The notes under the pieces: model-generated
Database searches by the model: none
What the model was told of the DNA's origin: nothing
The model's input: the letters and a program-made list of their open reading frames with translations, nothing else
Part shown: positions 21,701-32,079 of the stretch, in pieces
How the letters are laid out: every line of letters begins with the position of its first letter
Numbering within the stretch: position 1 is the stretch's first letter
NCBI GenBank assembly: GCA_027943245.1
Contig: JANDJZ010000140.1
Span: 1 to 64,000, forward strand
Source: Acanthamoeba sp. SK_2022b
Taxonomy: Eukaryota > Discosea > Longamoebia > Acanthamoebidae
DNA length: 64,000 bases
Direction: 5' to 3'
Translations under genes and position numbers: made by a program

Positions 21701-24700
21701 ATGAAGCGCATGAGAAGCTTGCGGTCCATGGAGGATGTGGAGCCAAGAGAAGAGCTAGCAACCAAGGATAGTGACACAACGGCTGAAGGTTCCTCACCCG
21801 CCAAGAAGAAACAGCGCCTTACTACGCCGTACGTAGGCGTCCTCCAACGCCAAGCTGAGGATGAGTGGAACTTGCTGGGCGAGCTGCCTTACCTTGCCCT
21901 TAGTTGTCTCCTGGAGTTCCTCTTCTGCCCCACCAGCACCCACCCGGGTACTCAAATTATTGTTAAATGTTTAATATAATTATAATTAAATTGAACATAC
22001 ATATATATATCATCACTAACCCTTATATTATATACATCACGTTATTTTTAAGGGTCTCTCGTCGCCTGACTTCTTCAGAATAGAAACGGTGGACACACTA
22101 GAGGTACCAGAGCTCTGCCAGGTGTGCGCCAAGAGCGCAATGTTTGGAGGGGAGCTCGATTGGGACAACATGGCGCCAGGCGAGGAGGAGGCTGCCGAGC
22201 AGGCAATGCTGGCCCAAGAGAAGCGCCGGCGTCAGCTTCCCTAGTACACGATCAACGCCTTGAAATGGTCCGAGCTGCACTACTCACGTGCCATGATCCT
22301 CTATCTCCTCCATATCAATCAGTCGTGTGATTGCTGCGAGCCGACAGTGGTCCACTGCCCACGAATGGAGCAGTGTGGCTGCACTGTGGCTCACCAGCCG
22401 CGGTATCAGGAGCGCCGTTGATCACGCCCTTGGCGCCCACAAGCTTGGCCAACTCTCCCTGTTCTCTGTCCTCTACGCGCCGCTTGACCAGTTCCTGGCC
22501 CACAAGTTCTTCCCATCCAGCACCTCCTCCACGATTGATTCCACTGTTGCAGGCATTGAAGCCAGCGAGGCCGCCCTACTGCTCCTGTCCAATTTGCCAG
22601 AGGCTGCCTGCGCCAAGGAGCGGTTCCACATGATGGCTGGTCTTACCCTGGGCGTAGTGCAGGCTCGCCTTCACCAGGCTCAGTACGCGCAGCCCGGCAC
22701 CTGCTTCTTCCTCTCATGTGACCTCGCACTGATCTGATGTATGGAACATGTGGCTGCATGAGTGCGCCTGTGTCCGACACATTAAACAAAGAAAAGGCTG
22801 AGTGAAGTACTGCAGTACCTGTGTGACTGGTATGCGCTCGGCATCAATGCGTGCCTGTCCCTCGGCCTGCCCGATCAGCCCCAGGGTAAGCCACCACAAC
22901 GTCTTTTCTCCCTTTTTGTCTTTGCTCGTCGGTCTGACCACTGGCGTTGTTTGTTTGGGGGGGGGGGCAGAGCGTGTCGAGATCTCGCTGAGTGTGCTGC
23001 AGGCGTGGGACCACCGCGACAAGGGATGGGACCTGCAGGTATTTGCCAAGCTGCACACCTTGTCGGCCTCTTGGAAGGAATACCTCCGGTCTGGTGACGA
23101 TGGCGATGGTGAAGGTGACGGTGATGCGATGGATGGCAATGCGGGTGATGAAGTGGGAAAGAAGGACAAGCCGCTCGCGGTGGTCCTTTTTGACTACTGC
23201 CGCATTATGAAGCATACAACTGCCAAGTTCAGCGTGCTGCTCAAGCTGTGGAGGTGCCTGGGTCTCACCGGCCAGCCCGCGGCTGACGGCGACGGCAATG
23301 ATGACGACCAGGTGTGGAAGGGGATGGAGGTCCTCACCGCGCTGCTGGCCTGTCTCAGCTTCGCGTGGAAGGAAGACGTGAACCTGCTGTGGAAGGACTG
23401 CGGCGAGGACGACACCTACACTGGCACCAGGCGCAGGGGGCATTCCTCCTGCCGCCCCGCCATCCAGAACTGCATGCTGGCAGAGGCCACCAACCTGAAG
23501 TGCTACAAGCGGCAAGCGATGAAGGACTATGTGGCCCAGTTAAACGCCTTCTTGGACAAATCTCAGCCTGCACATTCAGGGGTACCCTGCCCCTGATTTT
23601 TATTATCATCATCTTCTACGCTCTATTCAATTTGCGTGTAGTTGGTTTTATATTTGATGATCGATTGGGGTGTGAACGGATGGCAAAGGCACACAAGCTG
23701 GTGGTCAGGCTCGTAAGGCGGTTTTTGAGCCAGCAGTGGCTCACGCGCGCCATGTCCTACATTGAGCGGCGCAAGCAGGGCGGCGACCCGTGGCCACTGG
23801 CTGACCACCAAGACTTAGCTCTCTCGCGCGTTGAAGGCTGTCAGGTACGCTCCCCTTCTCCTCCAATGCCACGCTTGCGTGTGGACATAAACTCAGTAGT
23901 CATTTCCGATATGCGACAGGTGGCCAAACAGCTTAGGGTGGTCTACACGCGCACGATGGAACTGAGCCTGGGCGACTACACCCACTTCTCCAACAGCACA
24001 GTACAGCTGGCCTTCCCTGTGTCGGCCGAGGCATTCCATTGCACTGCCCAGACGGTCGCCGGCCATGACATCGATGTCAGTCAGGTGTGGAGTTGGTCAT
24101 GTTCCTTCCTGGGAAGTTGGTGATTGGCGTGTCGATAAAAATGGCCTCCTGCTACCTGGACGTGCTCACACAAGCGATGGTGACTGCCCACATGGTGGGC
24201 AGCCACCTGTGCTTGTGCGCCATGCTGGCCTCTCTCACTGCCAATGTGAGGACGAGTTTGAGGGCGACATGGATGTGAACAAGGAAGCGTCGCTGGTGGA
24301 AGAGGGCAGCCACAGCAGGAAGATCAAAGGTGGAGATGGCGATGAGGGCCTCACACTGATGCTCAACCGCCATTTGCTGGACATGGGGTTCAAGAAGCGG
24401 GTAATGGCCATGGAGGCCATTGAGTTTGTTGGCCGACTGCTTGGACTTTCACTCTGTGACGCCAACACCGCCATGGGGGACATGTGTGAGGTGAGTGGAT
24501 GAATCAAACGTGGTGACAATGGTGAAGGCTCAATGAAGACGACGCCCTTTGTGCAGGCCGTGTTGGATTTCCTGACTGAGATGGCCCAGGTGATGACATG
24601 GGACGATGAAGAGGGCAACTTCCTCTGCACTGATGAAAATGACGACAAGAGGGAGCAGCTGGCTGTGGCCAAGGAGGTTGAGATCCTGTGCGAGCTCGAT

Positions 24701-24718
24701 CCCACGTTCGTACGCTGA
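21701..24718 (+). pseudogene. Broken multi-exon gene of unknown family
   Basis: A long series of protein-like segments runs on the plus strand: MKRMRSLRSMEDVEPREELA (from 21701), LLGELPYLALSCLLEFLF, IETVDTLEVPELCQVCAK, ALKWSELHYSRAMILYLLHI, a Cys-rich CDCCEPTVVHCPRMEQCGC, HALGAHKLGQLSLFSVLYAP, ERVEISLSVLQAWDHRDKGW, VLLKLWRCLGLTGQPA, AHKLVVRLVRRFLSQQWLTR and AVLDFLTEMAQVMTWDDEEG, ending at 24716-24718. Lesions: exon 1 and the next segment do not join in phase; an in-frame TAG at 22242-22244; a frame change near 22400; another near 22788-22797 in an A-rich run; overlapping good frames near 24090-24270. Some introns look normal (22887-22970 joins QPQ to ERVEIS). I do not recognise the family. 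Either a pseudogene or a gene hit by assembly errors. Confidence 0.55.
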
Positions 24719-26107
24719 GCCAGGCCGCTAGCTCATTCAACGTTGTTTATCACTGAGTTATCAGATAAAGATTAGCTGCCTGCACAGTCGCGTCAGGACA
24801 AACATGGCCCAGTAGACCAGCGCGTCATGCTGCTGTGGGACTGAGGCGTGTGTGGGATCGCCAAGCCTGGAACCCTAAGCCTGAACCCATTTATAAGCCC
24901 TAACCTGAAAAGTCATGATATGCATATGGTTAGGCTGTGCATGATGTGTTGAGCACAACGCACAATATGGCGGATTGAATAAATGCTTTGTTGTGGAGTT
25001 AGCTCACCTTGTAGTTTACACACACTTTCCTTGTATGGGTCCAAATAAAAGTTGTGATTTACATACCATTTAGATTGCTCAATGGCTCAACACAACACAC
25101 TTTACACCACGAAAAATGGGGACATGGAGGCAGAGTTTTCACATTTCCAAAGTGTGCCCAGAGACTTGCAAAGATTTACAAGTCCATTGGTCCCACCAGT
25201 CAAATCAGCTTTCTTGTGCTTGGAGTGCCTGACCTCAAATCACTTGTATACCCTTTTAGCCCCAGAAAACTAGGTTTCCCACTCTTTGTTTTGGTCGTGT
25301 GGTCTAGCTATCTTTGTTAGCCTACAATTTAATTTACAATCTTTTCACCCCACACAAGTAACTTGGAGGCTCTCTTCCAACTTTTGCATCTACTGTGCTT
25401 GAGTTATACATCATACTAAAGCTTGATTTATGCTGATTCTCTTAATAATACATTCATGACATATGAACAACTTCTGCCAGAGATCAATGATCTTCTTTGC
25501 AAGAATATTTCATTATTTCAAAAATAAATATTGGAAATTCTCTATCTCCAATGCTTGGACATTTCGTGATTTATCAATAGCCCATTAGATAGAGCACAAG
25601 TCAAAGTATTTTAACAATACTTAACACATGGGGTAAAAAAAGAGCCAAGGCAGGAGACCCTCTGATAGACCCATAAATTTGGCAAGCACACGTATCTGAC
25701 TGTTCCACTCTTCAAGAAGGCTGCCAGGTATGGTGCAATCAGCATGCTGGAGTATCTCCTTTTCTTCATCCCACCTGGGCAGATGCGCTGCAGCGTATCT
25801 CCCAGCTCTTCATCACAGCTCAAGCACTTGTCCAGAGGGAGAGAACCATCCACTTTCTTCAGGTACAGCTCTTTGTCCACTATTGGGGGAGGAGGTGAGT
25901 GCTTCTCTTGAAAGACCGTGGTTGGATAAGGAAGAGGACGAGCACTCCACCGCACGAGCAGCGGATGTCAACGTTAACCTACAGCCTCAACCTACACCCC
26001 TTCGGCGGCGCCCACGCCCGCTCGTGCTTCGGTTGTGTTTCTCAGGTAACTTGTGTGCCGTGCTACACCATGATACACTGAGGGGTGGGGGGGGGGGCAC
26101 TTGTGCA
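24719..26107. other. Gene-free, AT-richer, CpG-poor island
   Basis: From about 24890 to 25900 CpG is rare and the DNA is AT-richer than gene bodies. A minus-strand frame (25955-25611) reads VDKELYLKKVDGSLPLDKCL then SCDEELGDTLQRICPGGMKK, which looks like protein but has no start, domain or partner exon. 26060-26107 is the 3' flank of COX15 and includes a G-run. Confidence 0.5.
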
Positions 26108-27351
26108 TTACTTGGGGAGGCGCTTGAGCTCGTGCATGAGCCACGTGGCGATCGAGAGGAGCGTGAGAGAACCGGCCTGGTGGGCGCACACGCGGACCAA
26201 GGAACGATGATGAGCAGGGATCCAGTGAATGGATGGGGGGTGAGGGGAGGGGTGCTTGTGTGAGGAGGGGGAGGCGGGGGGCGGGGCAGACCTGGTGCGT
26301 GGCGGCCACGTGGGTCATGACCAGGGTGTAGAGGGTGGCGATGCCCAGCGTAACCTGCAGCGACGCCATGCCCAGCAACGCGTTCATCGCCAAACGAGAA
26401 CGCGGCGGCAGCGGGACCTGTGGCGCGCCCTTTTGAGATCGCAGCTAACCACATTCGACACACGACACGCGTCTCGCGGAGAAAGGGAGAGGGGATCGGA
26501 GGGGGGGGGGCTTGCCTTTCTGGACCACAGCCACATCGCGACGATGGAGGAGAACGTGGTGATCCCGAGGACACGGTGCTGGAACTGCACCGTGACGTCG
26601 TTCTCGGTGAAGTTGCGCCACTTGGGCTCCTGCGACGCCGAGCCCGAGGCGGAGGGAGGGGAAGAGGGGAGGGGTTAGCCTACAACGAGCCAATAGGAGA
26701 GAGCCACGCAGGCCTGTGTCCACGTGCCATGTCCAGTATTTCGTTGGGCACGAGCTGTCCCCCCATGTAGGGGAAGTCGGTGTAGATGAGCCCGGCGTCG
26801 AGCCCCGCAACAAAGGCGCCTTATTGGTGGGTTGAGCCAATCAACCGACCAACCAGATTGGGCGGCGGTAGTTTGGTGGGGAGGGGGCGAGAGCACATAC
26901 CAGAGATGGCGGTGAGGAACACCAGGCCCGCCACGCCGTGGGCGAACTTCCTCATCTTGGACTGCAGCTTGAGCACGGTGGGGGCTGGCTCCGCGGCGAG
27001 TGGTCAATCACTAGGAGAGAGTACGTGCGTGTGTGCGTGTGTGCGGTACCGGAAGAGGCGGAGGCGGCGGCGGCGGCAGAGGCGGTGAGCTTGGCGGTGG
27101 TGGTGAGCGGAGTGAGGACAAAGTCAAAGGTGGTCCACAGCATGGCGGTGTAGAGCACGAACGCCGAGCCCAGGTGGGCGGCCAGGCGGTACTGGCTCAC
27201 GCGCGGGTGGTCCTTCTCGACCAGGCCGGACTTGACCATGTACCACCCCAGCAGGCCCTTCGCACGACATCGCACGAGCCACGCCGTTAGCCCTTCGACT
27301 CACGCCTCACTACGCGCGCGTGTGTCGTGCGTGCGTGCGCTGTGTCGTGTG

Positions 27352-27419
<68 letters not shown>

Positions 27420-28662
27420 TATGTGTGTCGTGTGTCGTGTACCTGGAAGCCGATGCCGGCGGCGATGGCAAAGAGGCGTGTGCGGAGCGGGCCGCGAACG
27501 TAGCCGCGAGCCGTGAAGTAGAGCAGCGGCAGCGTGTAGGCGGCACCGAGGAAACGACCGAGGTTGCGGTGAGCCCACTCGTAGTAGTAGATGCTCTTGA
27601 ACTCCTCGACCGTCATCTTCGAGTTCAGCCTTGTGGTCGGAAAATTGAATTAAAAAATTAATAAATTAATAAATTCAATAATTCGAAAATTCAAGAATAA
27701 TCCGTACTTCTTGTATTCGGGGAACTGCTTGTACTTGTCGAACTCGGCCTCCCACTCCTCCGGCGTTATGGGCGGCTTCATCTGGAACACGCCCCAGTCC
27801 ACCTGGCAGCGCAAAAGAACAACACAAGGGGAGCAAGCGAGTAGGTCGGGGAGCGCATGAGAGGCGATTAAGTGAGTGGCCGATGCGATGATGATGAAGC
27901 AAGCAGAAGCACCATGGAGAGGCCAGACTCGGTCAGGCGAGTGAGGCCGCCCACGACGACGATGCCAAAGACGGTAGCAGTGCAGCCGGCGATCCACACC
28001 TTCATCGACGTGGGCACATCGTGCCAATTCGCCGCTGCCACCTCTATACACGCATTTTGGAAATTGTTACTAACGGAGAGGTATGCACACACTCACACGC
28101 GCGCGGTTGTGCGGTCAGTCGGCAGAACATACTGGGCGCCACGCCGGGCTGAGTGGCCTGGTGTGTGACGGTGGAGTTGGCTCGCCGCAGCAGCGCGGTG
28201 GGCTTGAGCGCGACGCCAGTCGTGGTGGCGGCAATGCGCGGGAACACACGCCCAGCGACGCCCAGCCTACACGACAGCTTGGTGGTGAGCGGACGTTCAA
28301 TAATTATAATCCAAAGTTTTTTTTTGTTCTCTTCAAAATCAACGTAGTGATTGCTTAAGTTTGTGATTAAGTAAGTGTAGTTGTGGTCACAAACAAAAGA
28401 CAATAATCGGGTAAATAATTAACGAAAATGAAAATTAAATCTATATCCAAATAAATAAAAACGGGTACCGGGCAAGAATGGGAGAAGCTGGTCGTTGGGC
28501 GAGGCGACTGGCGGACGTAAGTGGGCGCGAAGCTTGGGCCGCGGCAAAGAGATGGCGCGAAGCGGCAAGGCTTCTGGAGGCTGCGTAGATGCCAACACGA
28601 TCCATACCGCCGCGGAAGAGCGGGGCAACTCGCCCCGTTGGTGATAGTCTGAGCCGTTGCAT
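26108..28662 (-). CDS. COX15: Haem A synthase COX15, mitochondrial
   Basis: Inner-membrane enzyme converting haem O to haem A for cytochrome c oxidase. Starts [20 protein letters not shown], an Arg/Ser/Ala-rich mitochondrial presequence. Recognisable COX15 segments: [20 protein letters not shown] then [68 protein letters not shown] then [100 protein letters not shown]. The conserved haem-ligand His residues in EWAHR, AAHLG, QFQHR and ATHQA are present. Ends HELKRLPK, stop 26108-26110. About ten introns; the one after WLWSRK (26418-26515) is GC-AG. It is divergent from cyclin, with 566 bases between the ATGs. Confidence 0.95.
27353..27418. repeat. (TG)33 microsatellite in COX15 intron
   Basis: Uninterrupted TG on the plus strand, (CA)n on the COX15 transcript, between exons encoding GIGFQ and GLLGWYM. 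Flanked by degenerate TGCG/TGTCG units. Confidence 0.93.
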
Positions 28663-29228
28663 TCGAGTTCTGGAACCAATCGATCGGTCGATGCAAGTTG
28701 CGGATGAGAGTTGCGTTCGTGTTCGTTACGCGTGCCCAACAAAGAGAAAATCGAGGAAAATGTCACATTCTATTCATTCCCGACATTTCATGTTTGGTCA
28801 ACCGGCATTCCCAAAAATGTTGCTTCTGTTCATCGCCTTTCTGCTTCGCAGAGTCTGCAGTGTAACGAAAATCTGCTAATTGGGGGAAAATGCCGATAGC
28901 CGAGCGAACGTAAACCGAAATTTAGCCAGGAAAGCCAGACAGATGAATGCGAGGAATATTCAATCTCTTCACCTCAAAGCGGAAGGAGACACGTGAAGCA
29001 CTTTCCTGCCGCAACAAATGATAGCCCTTCCCGCCTTTCCTGCCCAGCCGTTACTCGTCCCAGCGAGTGTACAGCAGGTGGGGTGGGGCGAGCGCGCCTT
29101 ATGGGCCAGCACCGCCTCAATTATTTCCTCAGCGGCAAGACAACAAACTAGGCCACGCTTCGCCGTCGCCCCCCCTCTACTCCCTCGATCCGATCCCCTT
29201 TGCCTCTCGACAGTCCGTCGCCACTCCA
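28663..29228. promoter_or_regulatory. Shared 5' region of COX15 (-) and cyclin (+)
   Basis: 566 bases between divergent ATGs. AT-richer than the flanks, with no TATAAA in a convincing place and several TTCC/GGAAA motifs (TTTCCTGCCG near 29003). Possible bidirectional promoter; this is positional inference. Confidence 0.4.
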
Positions 29229-30857
29229 ATGCTTAACCAGTTCGCGTTTTCGTTCCTGAAGAATGAGACGGCGGCCAAGCCTGCCGCACAGACGCAGCAG
29301 CAGATCAACACATCGGCGCGCGCCAAGGACTTCCGAACGGGCGAGCCGAGGGCAGCGCTGACCAACCTCACCAACAAGGCAGCCGCTTCGACCAGCGGCA
29401 AGGCTACATCGGGCAATGCAGCCAAGAAGTCCAAAATTTCATCTACTCAGGCTCAGACTTCCAAGGTCAATCCCACCAAGGCGGGCGATGACGCCCCGCG
29501 AAGGAAATCGAGTCTCGGCCGACAGAAGGAGGAGATTCGGAGCCGCCTCTCGGTCTCTGCGATGGAGATCGAAGCGTCTGGGGTCAATCAGAGTGTTGAC
29601 ATGGGCGACCTCGATTCTTCACATGTCGGCGTCTTCGTAGAAGAGGAAGAGGAGGGACGCGTCGAGCTGGTGGAGAACGTGAAGGAGGAAGAGGAGGCGG
29701 CCCAGGCGGCCCCGATCGTCGCAGTGCAGAGGGAGAGGACGCTGGTGCCGATGGGCTGCATCAACATCGATGAAGTAGACGAAAACGATCCCCAATGGGT
29801 CACCGACTACGTCAATTCCATTTTTGAGTACCTGCGCGAGAACGAGGTATGCATGCCGCTCGCTGCAGCCCCACCATTGCGCTCTACAAGTCAACTCGAT
29901 TCATTCTTTTCAGCCAAATTTGAACTTGGCCATCTCTGACTCGTTCTACGTTGTGGCAACAGGTCCGCTTGAGGCTGGCGCACCACAACTACATGGAGGT
30001 GGTGCAGACCAATCTCACGCCAGCCATGCGAGGCATCTTGGTCGATTGGTTGGTTGAAGTCGCCGAAGAGTATGAACTCTCCTCGGAGACCCTCTTCCTC
30101 GCCGTCAACTACCTCGACAGATTCGCCGCCACCTGCCCTGTGGATAGGCGAAAATTCCAGCTCGTTGGTGTTGCATGCATGCTGATCGCGTCCAAGTACG
30201 AGGGCATCTTCGCTCCCGCTGTCGACGAGTTCGTGTACATATCCGCCAACACCTACTCGCGCGAGGAGGTAACCTCTCCATCCTCTTCCCCCATCTTTTC
30301 TCGATCCGAATTACATCTTGATCGGATGTATCTAATGGCTTCACTTGCCCTCACCTACCCCGAACAGGTCTTGCTCATGGAGGTCACCATCCTCAACGCC
30401 CTCGGCTTCACGCTCACGGCGGCCACTGCCAAGGTCTTCCTCAGGCGCTTCCTCAAGGCGGCCGGCGCCGACCTCACCCTGGCCTTCCTGGCCAGCTACC
30501 TCTGCGAGATTTCCCTCCTCGAATACAACTTCCTCCAGTACCTCCCGTCGATGGTGGCCGCTGCTTCGGTCTTCCTCGCTCTGCGCACGCTCGAACGAGA
30601 ACCCTGGGTACACTCGCCTTCTCCCTGTGCTTTGCCGGCTTCTTTGGCCTGACGCCTCCCCGACTACGCAACAGACGCCCACTCTCGAGTTCTACACGAG
30701 CTATCGACTGCTGGACCCGACCTTCCAGCAGTGCGTGCGCGATCTCTACCAGCTCCAGGTCAACGCGCCCAAGGGCAGCCTGCAGGCGATCCACGAGAAG
30801 TACGCCCACCAGCGCTTCCAGAAGGTCTCCAAGATTGCTCCACCTCAAGTGGTGTGA
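29229..30857 (+). CDS. Mitotic cyclin, A/B type
   Basis: CDK-activating cyclin. The long N-terminal exon starts MLNQFAFSFLKNETAAKPAA. Residues 41-49, RAALTNLTN, are a full destruction box (R-x-x-L-x-x-L-x-N), the APC/C degron of mitotic cyclins. Then an acidic linker and DENDPQWVTDYVNSIFEYLR. The cyclin box N-fold has MRGILVDWLVEVAEEYELSS and LFLAVNYLDRFAATCPVDRR, LVGVACMLIASKYEGIFAPA, and the C-fold starts LLMEVTILNALGFTLTAATA. The MR-x-ILVDWLVEV signature is closest to cyclin A/B. Introns: after YLRENE, after YSREE (to VLLMEV) and after LEREPW. The end QKVSKIAPPQVV stops at 30857. Whether A or B cannot be settled by motifs; the -ILVDWLVEV- form slightly favours A. Confidence 0.93.
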
Positions 30858-31609
30858 GCGCAACCCCCGGCCACGGGAGCGACCGATCGAACAAGAGCGG
30901 GCGCGATACACTACACACAATCCGAAACGCAACGCAGCATCAACATCGACTGAACACGAACACGACGAACCACCGCCCCGACGCAACAACAACAACAGTC
31001 GGAGAGGGCGACGTCAAACGACGACTACAAGGAGGAGGGCTTGAGGAGGGATGAGCAAGGTCGGTACACGCCCTCTCTACGCGATGCGAGCGAGAACTGG
31101 CGCGAGGTGTTCTTTTTTTCCCCTTGGCTCTTCGACGTGTGTGTCTCTCAACCCAGGCACCACGAGGAAGGCCAACGTTTTGCGGTCCTATTTCTTTCTT
31201 TTCTATCCATCTGTTATTCATCATCCCTCTACGGCTATGCCACCCCTTTTGGTTTTTCGAGGTTGTAGAGTACGAACAATACATGAACATAGATTTCATC
31301 AAGTCATGGAGCAACAGAGCAACGATCTCATTTCCCGCGTTTCCTTCCCGCCAACCAAGAGTTTTGATTTTGGCGTTGCGTTTTCAGTCGAGGTTTTGGC
31401 GGGAAGCCCCAGGCCAATGTAGACCGGATTTTACGAGGCAGCCATAAAAGGAAACAATATTTACTGGCGAGAAAATTTTCCTTTATTAAATAAAATTTAT
31501 ACAATTTTATACTTCCAACAGTGACTCGAAACTGCCAGGACTCGGGGGGGGGCAGTATTACAAGAAATAAGCAAAGCCCATCCGTATCAGCGCTCATCTT
31601 TTTGCCCAT
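30858..31609. other. Cyclin 3' flank and GSKIP 5' flank
   Basis: CpG-rich and CA/AAC-rich up to 31050 (probable 3' UTR), then AT-richer sequence to 31609 with a G-run plus CAG at 31543-31554. No gene is supported; in-frame short peptides have no domain. Confidence 0.5.
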
Positions 31610-32045
31610 ATGGACGTGGAGGCCGAGCTGCGGCAGCTGGCCGAAGAGTATGGATTTGGTGTGAAACGCATCAACACTTCGCGATGGCACAGCGCGCATG
31701 GCGTACCGGGCGAAAAGGCCTACGTGGCTGTCACCACGCTCGAGGGTGCTCATCTTTGCGTGGAGCTCAATGCTCGTGGGTTTCGGGTATGCTGCTGTCT
31801 GCGCCAGCCCAGACCTAGCGCCTGAGAAGGTAGCGGGGCGTGTGTGGCAGGTAATGGGCGAGCACGAGGACTCGGCACTGGACGAGGCACAGTTCCTGGA
31901 GCTCAAGCAACAGCGTGAAGTAGACAACAACCGACGCTACGAAACCATGCAGGCGCTGCTCATGGCCGAAAGCCCACTCTACCGACAGGCCTTCCATGAG
32001 CGCCTGCTGAGCAGGCTCGCTGTACACTTTCCATCGTCCCCATGA
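31610..32045 (+). CDS. GSKIP-domain protein
   Basis: Small protein (123 residues) with the GSK3-interaction/GSKIP fold. Two exons, 31610-31786 and 31851-32045, joined in phase 0 across a GTATGC...GGCAG intron. It begins MDVEAELRQLAEEYGFGVKR. The family signature is AYVAVTTLEGAHLCVELNAR then GFR, followed after the splice by VMGEHEDSALDE, NRRYETMQALLMAESPLYRQ and AFHERLLSRLAVHF; the SP-x-YR-x-AF-x-x-x-LL-x-RL core is diagnostic. In animals GSKIP binds GSK3-beta and PKA; the same domain also occurs within CLU. The partner here is unknown. It stops only 34 bases before the next gene's first ATG on the same strand. Confidence 0.85.
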
Positions 32046-32079
32046 CGTCGAGACAGAAACAAAAATTCTTTTATTTTAT

